Source of the DNA: Acanthaster planci
Taxonomy: Eukaryota > Echinodermata > Asteroidea > Valvatida > Acanthasteridae
Direction: 5' to 3'
NCBI RefSeq assembly: GCF_001949145.1
Contig: NW_019091539.1
Coordinates: 144,378-208,377 of the forward strand
Length of the DNA stretch: 64,000 bases
The position numbers and the translations under genes were made by a program. The notes beneath the pieces were generated by a model, which saw nothing but the letters and a program-made list of their open reading frames with translations, did not search any database and was not told where the DNA came from. This document shows positions 1 to 12,761 of this stretch, one piece after another; within the stretch, counting starts at the first letter, position 1, and the number at the start of each line of letters is the position of its first letter.

Positions 1-1267
1 ACTCATGCTTTTAGTTTATCAAAATCTATGGAATTTTGTTTGTTGCATTCCTTAATTTGGATATCTTTGCTTTTGCTCAAGTGAACTACAATTCCAGCTA
101 ATCATTTTTCTATTTGTCCCTAAGGTTGGATATAATGACGTCGTATTTTCAATCACTTTTCCTGTGTTAACTCCGCAGATACCAACGATTGCCCCGAGCC
201 GGGATTCTGCTTTCGGTTCCACCTTGTTAGGGATATCATAGGTAAAACCGTCAAGTCCGTTCATCTTTGGCTATTTCTAACCTCGTCTGAAGACTTCAAC
301 CGAAGCCCCGCAAGGCGCTTGACAATATGGTTGCTCAATGCAAAGGATACCGGAATCAAACGAGAAGAGTTGGCTACTAAGGTAGGAACTCGCACTTAGG
401 ATAACTTAGATAGTGCACGTCAGGTGCGACGACTTCAGTTGAGCCGCAAAACTGTGGTTCACCTGTGTCTGGCTTGTTAATTGTTGTGGTTCTAAAAAGG
501 AGTAGGGTACCGAACACATTATTTCATGACTGTATACACCGCCAATTTGTGCACAGACCTGTCATACAGACACGTATTACAGAATCTTTGGTTTTGCCTG
601 CCAAACCTTTCATGCCTCATTCAAACTAAGAAACGATCCACAACCACTGGAAATAGGTACTACTACAGAAATAGAATCCAGAAACTAGAAAAGTGTGACT
701 TGAACATCCCCCCAAACACACACATTTTGGCCGGGGGACGGGCCAGGGCTGTTTATAGAGAGGTTAGTAGCGTCAACTTCAGACTTGGGAAACAGAATGG
801 CTGTTTATTATATCTGTGCAGTGCAGCATGCAGCTATTTGTGTACTGATTGTCCTTGTGCAGTGACGCATAATCCACTATTTTGGTTCCGACAGTTAAGA
901 CACTCATGTCGTAACTCTCTCTTTAAACAGCTTTAGGGTGAGCTATTGAATAGTCCCCCCCCCGACGTTTTCGTGGTCAGAAAGAACTTAGTGTGGACTG
1001 TGACGATTTTTTTCTGACTTCCCAACAACTAAAAAGCCTGAACAAATTTTCAAAACCCACTGCGGCTCTGATGCAAGAATCTGTGGGAATGCAATAATGT
1101 CGTAATCATCACAGATGTGTCATAATCGTGTCAGCACCCACCACGCTTTTCAAATTTCCATGGCTTGGCAAGTCATCCCCACCAAACCCCCATCCCCACA
1201 AATTTACGCCGCAGGACTTGAGTAGCCGCTTTTAATGAAACATCCTTTCCTTTTCTATAATTTTCAG
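1..1267. other. Upstream intron or flank of the Panda-like gene
   Basis: No exon is recognisable here. The longest open frame (526-936, +) has Cys-rich but unpatterned composition, and I do not read it as coding. The stretch ends in a pyrimidine-rich tract and AG at 1266-1267, which serves as the splice acceptor of the TGF-beta exon that follows. It is therefore most likely intron, at least in its 3' part. A C-run sits near 955-962. Confidence 0.5.
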
Positions 1268-1834
1268 GTGATGAGCAAACGAGAGGGTTGGTTTCATCTT
1301 AAATTACCACGGGAGAAGAATGACTGGAGCTCCACAGAACACCGTCTTCAGCTGACAAACGCTGCTACGGACTTCTTCACCGACTCTTCCCAGGAACCCC
1401 TGCAGTTTCCTCCCGTGTCCCTAGCCAGAGATGAGCTGCCAGTACTGGCTGTGGCTGTTGACCCAGACAAACATCATCAAAGACTACGGCGTCAAAGTCA
1501 GTGCCAAGGGGACTCAGACACCTGCTGCTTGCAGTATTTCGAGGTGGACCTAAAACAAGTGATGGAGGCGACAATATATCGGCCGAGCACCATTTTTGCC
1601 AACTTCTGCCGGGGCAGCTGCCTCCAAGTAAGTAACTTCGCGACAAGCCACGCGTACGTGATGCGAAACCAGGCCCTGGCCGAGACGGATGATGATCTTC
1701 GTCGATACCTGTCGCCGTGCTGCGTGCCTGCCACATATGAGCCCCCGGTATCTATCCTGTATCGCCTGACTGACGGTACATTCATCCAAAGGCTCGTGAG
1801 TGAAATATCGGCCCAGACCTGCGTTTGTAAATAG
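1268..1834 (+). CDS. TGF-beta ligand of GDF15/Maverick/Panda type, last coding exon (partial gene)
   Basis: This is the secreted-ligand end of a TGF-beta family precursor: 188 residues in frame from a clear acceptor (TTTTCAG before 1268) to TAG at 1832-1834. Residues 1-71 are the end of the propeptide. RLRR at 72-75 is a furin-type site, and a 113-residue mature domain follows. The mature domain has nine cysteines (79, 86, 87, 114, 118, 151, 152, 185, 187), including the knot signatures CRGSC and CVC. The CC pair near the N-terminus places it with the nine-cysteine ligands. The stretch CCVPATYEP with a following TDG resembles GDF15 (CCVPASYNP, TDTG), so the Maverick/Panda/GDF15 group is the best fit. 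In sea urchins Panda is a maternal ligand restricting Nodal; that role is inferred here only by similarity. The finger-1 GW-W signature is absent, so the gene is divergent. Earlier exons are not visible. It faces the activin gene tail to tail. Confidence 0.85.
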   Translation: MMSKREGWFHLKLPREKNDWSSTEHRLQLTNAATDFFTDSSQEPLQFPPVSLARDELPVLAVAVDPDKHHQRLRRQSQCQGDSDTCCLQYFEVDLKQVMEATIYRPSTIFANFCRGSCLQVSNFATSHAYVMRNQALAETDDDLRRYLSPCCVPATYEPPVSILYRLTDGTFIQRLVSEISAQTCVCK

Positions 1835-2290
1835 TTAAAAGATTTTTCCTAACCAAACCAAGCAAACTCACCAATTCTGGTGTCCTTTGTGGCCATTAAA
1901 ACCAGAACATAATTAATGTATGTTGATCACTTCGCTGGTTTCTAATAGCAACAGAGCGGCTTCATTTTATGCGGAAAACAAACAGAAACAAAGCAATTTT
2001 TTCCACCATTTATAGAATTACAATTTTTCCATCAAAATGAGCCTATGATCGAATGTCCATTGTAATAATTCAAGTTTACAAAATTGCAACGTTTCTTTTT
2101 TTAGTATATATTATAAACCAAAATTTATGCTTGGGATTAAATAGTGTTTGATGTTAAGACAGGGGTGGCAAAGTGATTTCAGGTGATGATTTTGTCACAA
2201 AATGTAACTTTTGACCAAAGACACAGACTATTAAAAGTCAAAAACAACAGCAGCTCAACTTCCCCTACCGTCTTCTAAGAAATAAAAGTG
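1835..2290 (+). other. Probable 3' UTR of the Panda-like gene
   Basis: AT-rich sequence with no open frame directly follows the TAG stop. An AATAAA polyadenylation signal lies at 2281-2286 on the + strand. If it is used, the 3' UTR is about 460 bases. The transcript end is inferred. Confidence 0.45.
2281..2286 (+). terminator. Candidate polyadenylation signal AATAAA
   Basis: A canonical AATAAA hexamer lies about 450 bases past the stop of the TGF-beta exon. It is the first plain hexamer I see on that strand. No transcript evidence is available. Confidence 0.4.
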
Positions 2291-5210
2291 ACATTTCCTA
2301 GATTGCAATTGGAATTGTCTTAAGTCTGCATAAAAGTCTCATTTTTGCGTTTCCTCTTCCTCTAAAAGACATATTCAGCACCTTGTTTTTTGTGTCCTTT
2401 CTTCTTTGGGGAACCTTGGGTCAGTGTCAGCTCCCCCCCTCCTCACGCGTGATGGGATTGTGTGGGTTATCAGTAATTAGGCAAGTTGGGAAGACCTATG
2501 ATCCGTGGGGAGATCAGTTGCGGTTCGGAGTATGCTGTTGATTACAGATTTGACGTAATGAATGTTGTTCATATAGGCCCAGGGTTTGATCGTGGAAATT
2601 AATACAGAAAGAAATGTCATTCCGACTTGTTAGTTTAATTTTAAAGCAGCACACGTCGTTCGAATATGTCCTTCTGCTTCTTTGCCGTTGCGTCACCGGT
2701 CAAATAACAAGAGACCTTGTCTTCATCTGTCACGAAACGACACAGCTGACCCATTAACCCTTACACAGATTTTTACAGCTTTGGAACTGTCCATTGAGTA
2801 CATAGTTACGCACGAAATGCCGACTTTGCAGACCCCTCCACCCGATCCCCTGTACCCAAGGCGTACGCAGTGGTTCCACCCACCTCTCCCCTATACGCGT
2901 GCACACGCATTCCACAATTCTTGAAGACGCTGCTTGTCTTTTTTGTGTCAAGGGTATTGTTGCGGTTTGCTAGTAATGGGCGTTGGCACGGGAGGATAAA
3001 TGGTGGGGTGGACGGTGGAGGATACTGTGTTTGAATTTCGATGCACAAAAGCTGATTCTGATATTTATTTGTATATGAGGAAGTGCATTGTATAATGAAG
3101 ATTCATTAAAGGTAAATTTTAATTTCGCGTACTTTACGCACTAGCTTGAACCCCCCCCTGCCCCTTGTACGCATTGTGTACGCAACATCACCAACCTGTG
3201 CCCCCTTCATGTATGGACGGCCCCGAATTCATGGCTGTCTGGTCTGTTTCTTTGACTGACTTCGAATCAACAATGTGTTAAGTATTCATCATCTGTTTGG
3301 GTCAAGTGCAAAATATAATAGAAACTGTATTTATAGTACTGGAAATATTGATACATACAATATTTAACAATCCAGTTATAAATTGTATGTGTAGATGGTC
3401 ACACAGACAGACTAAGCGAGAGCGTCTGTCTTTTCCAATATGTCCGTGCATATCCCCACGTCAACCAACACAGGGCAACATCGCGATATATTAGGGTAGA
3501 TTCTCATATGTAAGATGTTTAAACCATACAGCGAGTGGCGACAATTAGCCCCACCCCTAATATTTGGTTAATACTATTCATATAAATCTGGCCAACAATC
3601 CAAACATGAAGCACGTACATGTACATGTACGGGTCCACGTCAATCAGGTACTGCCCCAATTTCGGTGCAGGTATATCCAGATGGCAACGTAAACACATCC
3701 AGGAGCCCAGACAGTTAATTTGCACACAATGGGTAATCTGCACACCGTCCAGACGGTACAGGTGGTAGTTCTTAACACCCTCAAGGTAAATTCCTATGGT
3801 CGAAAAAAAAATCGCTCTGCCGAGGGATGGTCTTGACAAGGGCAGAGACTTCAAGTTTCACGGCACTCATTGACGTCTTTTTGCAGAGTACCGAACAGTA
3901 CTGGAATCCATGCAGCGCGTATGTATATGTCCCAATTACTGACTTACTTCTAAATACCTCTCCTTTTTTCTATTATTAACTGTAATTTATATTCTCGAAG
4001 TCTGTCTTTTCATTAATTATGCACACTTGTGTGTACTCTACACACTGCAGGTTTGTTGTACCATAGAGAGCAAGAAATATGGGTGTCCAGAATTACAGTT
4101 TTCACAAAAATACCATTTTTGATATACCAGAGTATCAAATCGAGATTGCTGACAAATCAGCTGAAAAGGGCAGAGAATTTAGTACGTTGAAAAATATGTC
4201 CAGGAGACATTATCAAGTAATTGAATTTATGGTCAGGCAGGACAAGGACATTATGTTTCGCTTCATCAGCATGCGCTACCCTGAAAAGTGAAACTTAAGA
4301 AGTGATACTTTCGGCTTATTCACACCTGCTAACATATTTCTTTAAATGAAAGGCTCCAGAATTGGGGAGGGGGGCCATACTGCAGGGCGACAGGTTAGGA
4401 CGCTCTGCGTGCGTGGAATTATCATGGCCATAGATCGTAGACGTTTAGCCTTGTCACATTATTTTTGTTCAATATCCTCTTTGCTGATGGATTTTCCCCG
4501 AATGATCCCAGTACAAGGAGAGTGTGACCAAACGTGCCTCGTGTACACCAATGGCAATGCTGGCACTGTAGTCCAGTCGTCCACCACTGTCGTGTTTCTG
4601 GATTCTTTGCTAGACCGTGTACCATCGACGGCCGTTTAAAATTCTACTCTTTCCCCAAACTTCACTAAACGCCAGGGACGTTGAGTGTTTTGTGTGGCAT
4701 AATTTTATTACCATCTTCAGGCAAAGTTATGGACCTCCAGCTAAAGTGTTGGTTTGGAATTTACGAAAACTTTAATGTACTAAAAGACGTTTTATGTACA
4801 AGTTTGGGTGCTGGAGAAATACACCGGGTAGCAAATTCATAAGGAATAATGCGTGGGTACTCCTCCATGCATGCTTCCGTTGTGTTTACGCATCCTCTGT
4901 TAGATAAACTAAAATATCCCTCAAACATGATACACAAATATTTAAAGGGCCCATTCGAAGAATTTTTCTCAGGTAAACAATTTTAGGGCAACTTCCCATT
5001 CCTCTTAAAGGTGTAATGTATATGAATACCACGTGTGTATATCTGGGAAAACCTCTGGGTAAAGGGCATTAAAAGTGCACAAACTGAGTCATTGCCTTTC
5101 CAGACAAGTGAGGGCGCTGTTGCTGTGACGCAATCTAGGAAGCTAATGCATTTCACGGGTTTTCTATACAATTGTGAACCGAACCATGGTTAGAATGGTT
5201 CCCATATATA
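2291..5210. other. Intergenic DNA, no gene seen
   Basis: This lies between the two convergent TGF-beta genes. Open frames are short and lack any recognisable motif. A small TACATGTA cluster is at 3617-3630. A stretch near 5090-5145 (GGGCGCTGTTGCTGTGA core) recurs near 14125-14175, so at least part of the region is dispersed repeat. Confidence 0.5.
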
Positions 5211-5300
5211 GTCTCCAGACGTCTTACAGACGTCCTCCAAACAAAGGGACCGGTAGCTGGTAATGAATCTGGCAGAATCCTGCAGGTGTATGTAAATGAG
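5211..5300. repeat. Dispersed repeat, copy 1 (second copy at 22007-22097)
   Basis: About 90 bases starting with a small palindrome (CTCCAGACGTCTTACAGACG) recur at 22007-22097 with few differences, both ending near TAATGAG or AAATGAG. The family is not identified. The two copies lie about 17 kb apart, one in intergenic DNA and one in the activin intron. Confidence 0.6.
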
Positions 5301-5730
5301 AAACGATGCCCGTTCAATGCCCAAATCAAGTAGGAGCTTACAGCATATTTTCCCTTGTCCTCTTCGTTGCCGAAAATAACTTCACCATAAATTGTTCAGT
5401 TTTCTATGATTTACAATAACCACTGGTATGAAATAAATCGCCGCAAAATAATTTATCGGTGATAATCGCTGAAAAATAAATTAGTACAGTGTGCTCAACA
5501 GAGGCTTAGCAAGGATAGGTATTTGTGTTTGTTTGTCTGTTTGTTTGGTTTTTTTGGGGGGGGGCGTTCCGGGTTCCCATCGCTTTTTTTTTTCTAAGGC
5601 ATTGTCAATGGCCTGACAAAAGAAATCAGCATCCAAACTAACAGGGCTAATCTCACACGTCAAACCGCAGCTAGCTATGTATATAATAGGGACGGAGACC
5701 AGTCCAAACTATGGTGTTACAAGTTTGGAT

Positions 5731-6700
5731 GACAAAATCGCCGTCGCCTTGACGACGTGACGGCCCCGAGCCCCCGTTGCGTCTTGTCGTCGGGTTGTGA
5801 TGTCGCCTGTTCCTGTTTTAAATTTGTACAGAATCTCTGCCATCGCGTCTTGCCGTTGCACTGCCGCGTCGTGACGTCGTGTCCAGCTGTCTTGCCGTCG
5901 TGTCGTGCCATTGCGATCGACCCGTCTCGTTGTGCCCTTTAGCCGTCGCGTCGTGCTGTCGCGTCTTAAATAGGGGGTGCCTTTAGAGGCGGAACTCACT
6001 TTCAATACCACACCCATCGCATTATCACATCTTGTAGGCCCTCTACACCATGGTCGAGTTCCGGTGGCCAACACAGGTTTCTTGTTCTCGCGGTCGAACG
6101 GCGGGAACTCTAACACCGGGAACGTACAACCGGGTTTCGCTGGCAGTTAGTGACAGGCAACATGCAACATGGTGGAAGTGTCCGGCGAGGGGGGGGGGCA
6201 GATTTACCGGTTACAGCGGCGTCCATGTACTTTCCTCAAGGATAACTGTTTTAATACCTGGTCTGAATTCTTTTCTATTTTAAAAATTTAAAGGAACTTT
6301 CATTTTCTGTGTTGTTGAAAATTATTAATGTTAATTTTGTAAAACTTCCCATTGTCTATAGACTAGGGAGATTTTGATTTTGGAACCGTTCAAAAATCAA
6401 AATCTCACTAATTTTTCCGTGTGTTCCTGTAAAACCCTGTCGAGGAGGTGGTGTATCATCCTGTTCCGAGAACAGTGTTCTTGGGTCGTGCAGCTGACCC
6501 GCGAACAACAAATCGAGAACACTAACCGGCCGAACTCAGCACATGTGTACATGTACGTGGACGCGCGCTATTTTTTCCCATGACTTGTGACGTACGCCCT
6601 CTATTGGCTATGATAAACACCAGCCCTTTTTAGAAACAGCATTAAAGGCACGACGGCACGATACAATAGTGGGACGACACGACGGCGCAATTTTGTTGTC
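5731..6700. mobile_element. Candidate non-autonomous DNA element with CGTCGTG subterminal repeats
   Basis: The left edge reads GACAAAATCGCCGTCG. The right edge, read on the other strand, is GACAACAAAATTGCGCCGTC, so the ends form an imperfect inverted repeat. Next to the left end (about 5741-5970) the DNA is a degenerate array of CGTCGTG-like units. The right end holds a shorter version (6645-6690, GGCACGACGGCACG). The interior codes for nothing recognisable. It contains a short hairpin near 6370-6410. Long subterminal repeat arrays are common in non-autonomous transposons. Superfamily and target duplication are not clear. Confidence 0.45.
5741..5970. repeat. Degenerate CGTCG/CGTCGTG minisatellite
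   Basis: Units of roughly 5-11 bases built from CGTCG, CGTCGTG and CGTCTTGCCGT repeat imperfectly for about 230 bases. The array gives open frames full of RRQD or TTRRQD runs on the minus strand, which are repeat artefacts and not a protein. The block is very CpG-rich compared with its flanks. Confidence 0.7.
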
Positions 6701-9700
6701 TATAAAGCATCATTCTAATTAACTGCCCAATGAAATCATGTGAAAAAGGTGATTCATTAGGTTGCTGCCATGCAATGCCACAACAACGAATCCGAAACGA
6801 AATAAAAAATTACCACAACAAAATACTCGAAATTCCACTACTGTTTTTCACTATTCATTCCACTACTCACCCAAAAGGAAGATTAAGTGTAACGGGGCAA
6901 TTTCAAACTAATATTTACAACCTGCATTTGGCGCCAGCACCTGGAGTAGTACTGTCACCTTGGTGTTCTCTGATGTTCCTAGGAGCCAAGCACTCTGGTT
7001 GTCATTGATGAGGTGAAAAGTGTAATCAGTGGCGGAGTATGTGACAAAACAAATAAACTAGACGACTAGACCCTGGTGACGAGACAATTCATCTCTAGAA
7101 ATTTCCGCGGGGAAATCCTCTTTCTCACCGTTCCTGAAGTTGAAGCCTTTAACCCAGCCGTGAGTTCATCTAGAAACATGAAGAGGCGGTACCCGCCACT
7201 GACTGGCACAAAGGGCAAGGAATTTCCAAAGTGCCATCAGCATATCCACAACCATATCCCCGGGGAATTTCCCCCCAAAAATATATTGCAAAATGTTATC
7301 ACATGTCAGCATGCCATAAGACTAGACGTTTTTATTTTTTTGAATCTTTGGAATATTCCTAGATCCTTTTTTTAGGCGTCAACAATTTCTACTTTATGTT
7401 GCAGGGCATTATAAAAATCCGAGTTTCCTTATAGCAAACGGTATAGTAAGGTAAGTGTAGCAAAATAGATGACCTGACATTAAGATACTGACAGAAGTTT
7501 TCTCGAAAAATGTTTGTCCTTGACGAAGATTCTCCTTTTTGTCTTTCGTTTTGCTTTGATAGAATTATCTTCTATGATAGAAAAGTGCATATATTGGCGC
7601 TGAATTTAGACGGGAAAATGTTTAAGGTTGTAAGAGGGACGTGCTCATAAGCACATACAAAGCACCAACCATTTTTCCTGGTTCGTTATTTCCCTTAAGG
7701 ATTGTTCTCAACCTGCCGTTGCCAATGTACAAGCCAGAGTGTTTGTCACAAACCTGCTTCCCCTTCAGCGAAACAGATGTTGCCCTAAATTCAGTTCACC
7801 TGTCTCGACTCGTCCCCAGAAGGATGAAACCCGGTTACCGAATCCCCGGTGGATTTGTGGAAACGCTTTAGGCCTAATTTCGAGATCCTCGCATGATTTA
7901 CGTCAAATTAAATCCATGAGTGATCAGAATGACTGAGGTATGATTTCATAACCAGATGTCCTTTTTAAAACCAACGTCTGAAGGCAAAGATCAAGGGTGA
8001 TTGGATATGTAATTTCCAGCTTTTTGAGGAGAGATGGGTTGTGAGATCCCCAGTTGTACGTACCGATCCATAAAAAGATGAAAGAGCGGAATGAAAAGAG
8101 GTATTTGAAACAAATGCATAAAATAAATTCCCACAACACGCCATATAAAATGTCGGAGAGAAGGACAATAACAGCTTGTACGTTCACTGTATTATTGGTC
8201 ATTAAATTTGGGGTCCATTTTTCATACTGGTGTTCTTGTTGCATCTGGCTTATGACTTTGTAAGTTTAGAACACATTCTTTAATTTCCAGGAGTGATTAA
8301 GTAATGAAGACTACCTGGCAAACAAAAATAATTTTATCTGTTTGATCTTGTCAAATTACACAGGTAAGCTGCAACAGGGACAGAAAATATCGCGGAACCA
8401 AAATTAATAGAATGACCATCATTTTGAAGACGGATTATGCGATTTTGATAGCACAGTCGGGACTAAAGACGAACCTCTACCACCCGCGTTTTGGGAATTA
8501 CCCTCTTGGTTTTGAAAAATTGGAAAATTATTAACTGCAGGATGCATTACTTACATGATTCTTCCAGTGTCGTAACTGGAATGAAATTAATGGTGAACAA
8601 CAGTAGGGAGTACACATAACACTAGTTACTGCGCCTTGTGTACAGGTTGCGTTCATTTGAAGATTTCCAATTGGGGCGTCGAGGGGCGTAAACATCCTCT
8701 GGGGAGACACGTGCTATCGACTGCTCTTCGTGATTACACCAATGACTTCAAATATAAAGTTAGACATAAAGGTAGTTAGAAAATAAAGTAGATTTACTTA
8801 GAAATACCTGTAAAATAAAGACAAAAGTTAAAGTTTAAGTGCTTGTCGATGCATATTCTGATTTACGTGTGTGTGTCAGTGGGCCCAAATAAATCTGAAC
8901 ATTTGTTCGGGCCGGACTGAAGGGGAGGACGACCCAACACCTTCCCTGGAAAACTTTTCCCACCCCTCAAAAGACATATGCTTGGTGCACCTGTCTCGTC
9001 AAAATGAAATAAAGTCAATGGATAATTCTAATACAAAAATCACACTGTGTTGACAATGGTAAGCACGATTCGCCAAAAATAATGGTGGTGTTTTTTTGAA
9101 AGAGAGACCACGTGACATCTATGCATTGTTGACCCAGGTACTGTGAAACAAACACCGAGTTTAAATTCTGTAGCATCCTTTGCATAAATAATAAGATAAT
9201 ATGCCGGACTCTGTTTTGAGTCATTTCTTTATACAATGCTAAAGGATTGTACTCCTCAGAAGATAAAACTCCTCCTATCCTTAATACCTTAACAGATACG
9301 AAACCCCGTTTCTTCCTCGTGCTCCAAAAATCTTGCACAGACAGCTTAGCGACATAAATGTCTTGCTTTTATTGTGTCCGTTTGTTTGTTTATTGTATAT
9401 TTGTTGTTTTGGTATTGTTTGCTTAAGTTCGTTTCGATGTTATGAAAATAAATCAGGTAAACGGTAGAAAAATCTGCTGAAATCTACTGACAACGCAATT
9501 CTTCTGGGTTAGACGGTCTACTTCCCCCAAATCCTGTTTCAAGAAATTCATGACGTGAGTGGTGCATCCGGGCGTACGGGGGCGCTATTCATGGTTGCCG
9601 TGATTTGGTGAAACGTTTTACATGTCTTTTGGAAGCTTGTCCTAGAGACTGGGGTCCCGCAGTCACCTGTAAGAGACGTCCAAGAGCCATGAAGAACGTA

Positions 9701-11768
9701 TCAACTTTTCAAACATCTCCCGGTTGCACGCCGTCAGAGCAACAAAAGGTGCTCCTTAACAACAAACCACAAACACCTGTTGGTCGGAACCCCCCCCCCT
9801 GAGACAAAAAATAGTATATAAAAAAAGAAGGGGGATAATTTTCAAAAATAACTAGAGTAAATTTTAAAACAAGATAATATACCACAAATTCTTCTTTCGT
9901 GTACACTTGCTTCCTACCGCCCCCCCCGGAATGTAGACAAAGGAGTATAAAAGGCTTCTCATTTCATTCACATGAAAAGGTGTCTGGTAATCGTTACGCA
10001 TATAAAGTATTCTCCCAGTGTCGTTTTCTATAATAATAACACGGCCACAAAGTTGATTAAATTGTGAGATATGAGTTTTGGCCAAGGACTTGTAATATTT
10101 TCTGCACAATAAACTTTTCAAAATTTACTTCTTGGTATTCTTGTTATTCCAAAAATCTTACGCAGGGCATATGTTGGAAATATATTGTAAAATAAAAAAG
10201 TGAAATATCGAGCTTAAGTTCTGTTATCAGAAAGATATCTTTATTTAAACGATAAGGCTATGAAATTAAATTTGATATTTATCGAATATTCGTAATTTGT
10301 ATGAACAATTTACAAAATGTTATACGTGCTTGCATATTGAATGCGCTTGGCGCATTGAACGTTTAATCAAATTAAAATACTCATTCAAGATGATGTTTTG
10401 AAAAAGTACCCTCACTGGCATTTTAGAAGTATTTCCCCCCAAACCACAGCCTCTTCAAGTAATCGTTAATCACATATTCTACACTTATAACACAGGACAG
10501 TCAAACATTAATATATCTTTATCCTTTTTACAAACTTGTAAAATAAGCCTTTCAAATAAACAAACACCGCTCGATTCAGAAATGAAATGAACAAGACACT
10601 TAAAATGCCAACACTACGTTCACATTCAATCCTTATCTTGCGTTGACACATTAATGATGCATTTTTAGTTAAAAGATCATTTATTCTTTTAGTTTTTAAC
10701 TTTATCAAATTCCAACAACACTTTGAAAGAAACGAACTAAACATTAAACATAGGGCTTATCATTGAATGCTTTTTTTTCGCATTCGATTTTATGGCTGCA
10801 TATTATTCGATTCCAGTTTCTGAACTTTGGATACTGGTTAACTATATTCCTAATGCAAACCCCAATTAAACATGCAGTTACATAATTAATAATGACATTC
10901 TAATTACATTGTAAAATTAGACCACTCAATTACTTTTCTCTCTCGTAACATCAAACAAAACACGAATTCAAAAAGGCTGTACCACCAGTCTTGCTGATAA
11001 TATAGACAACATTCATGCTTGGTGCAGACATTAATGCAGAACATGATTTTTAAATGCGACTGGGCACATCATGATTATCCAAATAAGACACTGCAAAAAG
11101 ATAGTTAAAAAATTAGTTTCAAAGAAATTCTGCAAATTACGTAAGCTTCTTTTTTTAAGAAATTGCACTATTTCCTTTTGTAAAAATACAATAGATACTT
11201 AAATAAGTCATAAAGTCATTACAAAATAGTAAATGAAAAAACTGCTTCCTATATTCCATTCAAAAGTGTCGCTAAAATATCTCAACCGCAACGCATCTCT
11301 TAGAAATTCATTTTGTGCAACGAGCATCGTTCCGGTTCTCTGAAATGCTGTCTTTTGTTTAGCAAAAATTTCTGGCAAAAATCCTCGAGAAACATTCATC
11401 TTTTACTCCAACAATGCATCGCACAATTACAAATTAATCAAAGTTGGCCGCTATCCCGCATGTTTATGCAATTTTTATATTAATTTTCAAGAAAAAACTT
11501 GTCGCACAAGCAGGCTTTATTTTTAATCACTCTTCTAATGTCTATCACACAAACGACGAACAATTTTTCCATACTAAGGGCTAATTTCGTAGAAATGGCT
11601 ATGTACAATGTACTTTTAATTTGGAAAGTCCAGGTAAAAATATATGCAACGCCCACTTGCCGATTTTTGGAAGCCATGATTTTAAATCAAGAATGAAGAA
11701 ACATCTTCCTGAAAAGCACTGCCGGTGGGGGGGTTCAAGTCCATGATTGAAACATCCATTGGCTTATA
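6701..11768. other. Intergenic DNA, AT-rich toward the right, no gene seen
   Basis: No exon or RNA gene is recognisable. The part from about 10140 to 11700 is notably AT-rich and holds minus-strand AATAAA hexamers, for example at 11516-11521, which could serve a long 3' UTR of the activin gene. That is inference only. Short C-runs occur near 9790 and 9920. Confidence 0.45.
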
Positions 11769-11966
11769 CAGTGGTGTAACTAGGGTGCTACAGCTGAGGG
11801 GGCACCTGGGGGTGCACAATTTTTTTCAGGGGGAACTGGAAAAAATTATATAATTATAATATATATTTTGTCTATTTCAAAATTTCAAATGGGGGGAGGC
11901 ACCTGGGGGGCACGGGCCTCCGTTGGGGGGCACGTGCCCCCCTGTGCCCTCGTAGTTACGCCACTG
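11769..11966. mobile_element. hAT-type MITE with 8 bp target duplication
   Basis: This 198 bp element starts CAGTGGTGTAACTAGGGTGC and ends with the complement of CAGTGGCGTAACTACGAGG. It is flanked on both sides by the identical 8-mer GGCTTATA (11761-11768 and 11967-11974). CAGTGGCG-type ends plus an 8 bp duplication are typical of the hAT superfamily. The interior is non-coding, with G-rich GGGGGCAC runs near both ends and an AT-rich centre, so it must have been moved by a transposase from elsewhere. It lies about 800 bases past the activin stop codon and may be inside the 3' UTR. Confidence 0.9.
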
Positions 11967-11974
11967 GGCTTATA

Positions 11975-12761
11975 ATAGCAAAGACGACTCCAAAAACAGT
12001 GACCAAGATCTACAGCCAAGATCCGGTAACCTTTCCACTAAAAAAGTACAACAAATTTTCTCAGCACTAGAACATCAATTTTCTGTTTTGCTGTTTTTTC
12101 CTCCAACGGACTCTAAGTGCATAAGCAAGACTGAAAGGACTCGGTGCTAGCTTATAGTCTGCTCACAGCGTCTTCTCACGGGAGCTCCGGGGTAGGAACA
12201 TATGTCCTCTGGTTTGCTCACTCGGACAGGGTGCTTGGAGTGAGTGACAGGAATGGTCACAGACATGCCAAGGGGAACCCGAACGTGCGCAGAGAACTGG
12301 ACCTCTGTGATTTCCATCGCTACAATAACCTTCGCTGCATAAGCTGCACAGCGCCCCGATAGGTGTACGACTGCTAATTACTGAACGAAAATTTCAAATT
12401 CACAGTTTGCACAGCTGGGGGTAAAACGGCTACAAAGATAATAATTGACTCAGAATGATTTCTTAGGGAGCTGTGGAAGAAATGGCTCTTTTAACTAACG
12501 ATCTCGGTTTCCGCTCGAACCATTTTTAGATATTTCTGACAGCTGACACTGAACTGAACTTAAAATATTCTACTGCATGCTCGTTTTGAACAGTTTCAAG
12601 CCAAGCGCCAATATCTAAACCGTATCGATTGATTTTACTCACGAGGAATCTCTGCTCTTCAGTTCGGTTTTTACCTCTGATTGTCATAGGCCTATGACCA
12701 TTCATCTCAGGATGCTACCTGACGCATCGTGTTCAATAAATAATAGAAACTCAAGGTTCCT
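11975..12761. other. 3' flank or 3' UTR of the activin-like gene
   Basis: Unique-looking sequence directly downstream (in minus-strand sense) of the activin stop. No open frame is convincing. I infer that much of it is 3' UTR because the stop codon is at 12764-12762, but no polyadenylation signal stands out close by. Confidence 0.35.

Noticed and set aside
526-936. 136-residue + strand frame before the TGF-beta exon
   Set aside because: Non-patterned, Cys-rich composition, no domain, and no splice sites leading in frame to 1268.
1377-1785. Three minus-strand frames over the TGF-beta exon
   Set aside because: They are antisense shadows of a clearly coding exon.
5709-6116. Arg/Thr/Asp-rich minus-strand frame
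   Set aside because: Produced by the CGTCGTG repeat array, not a protein.
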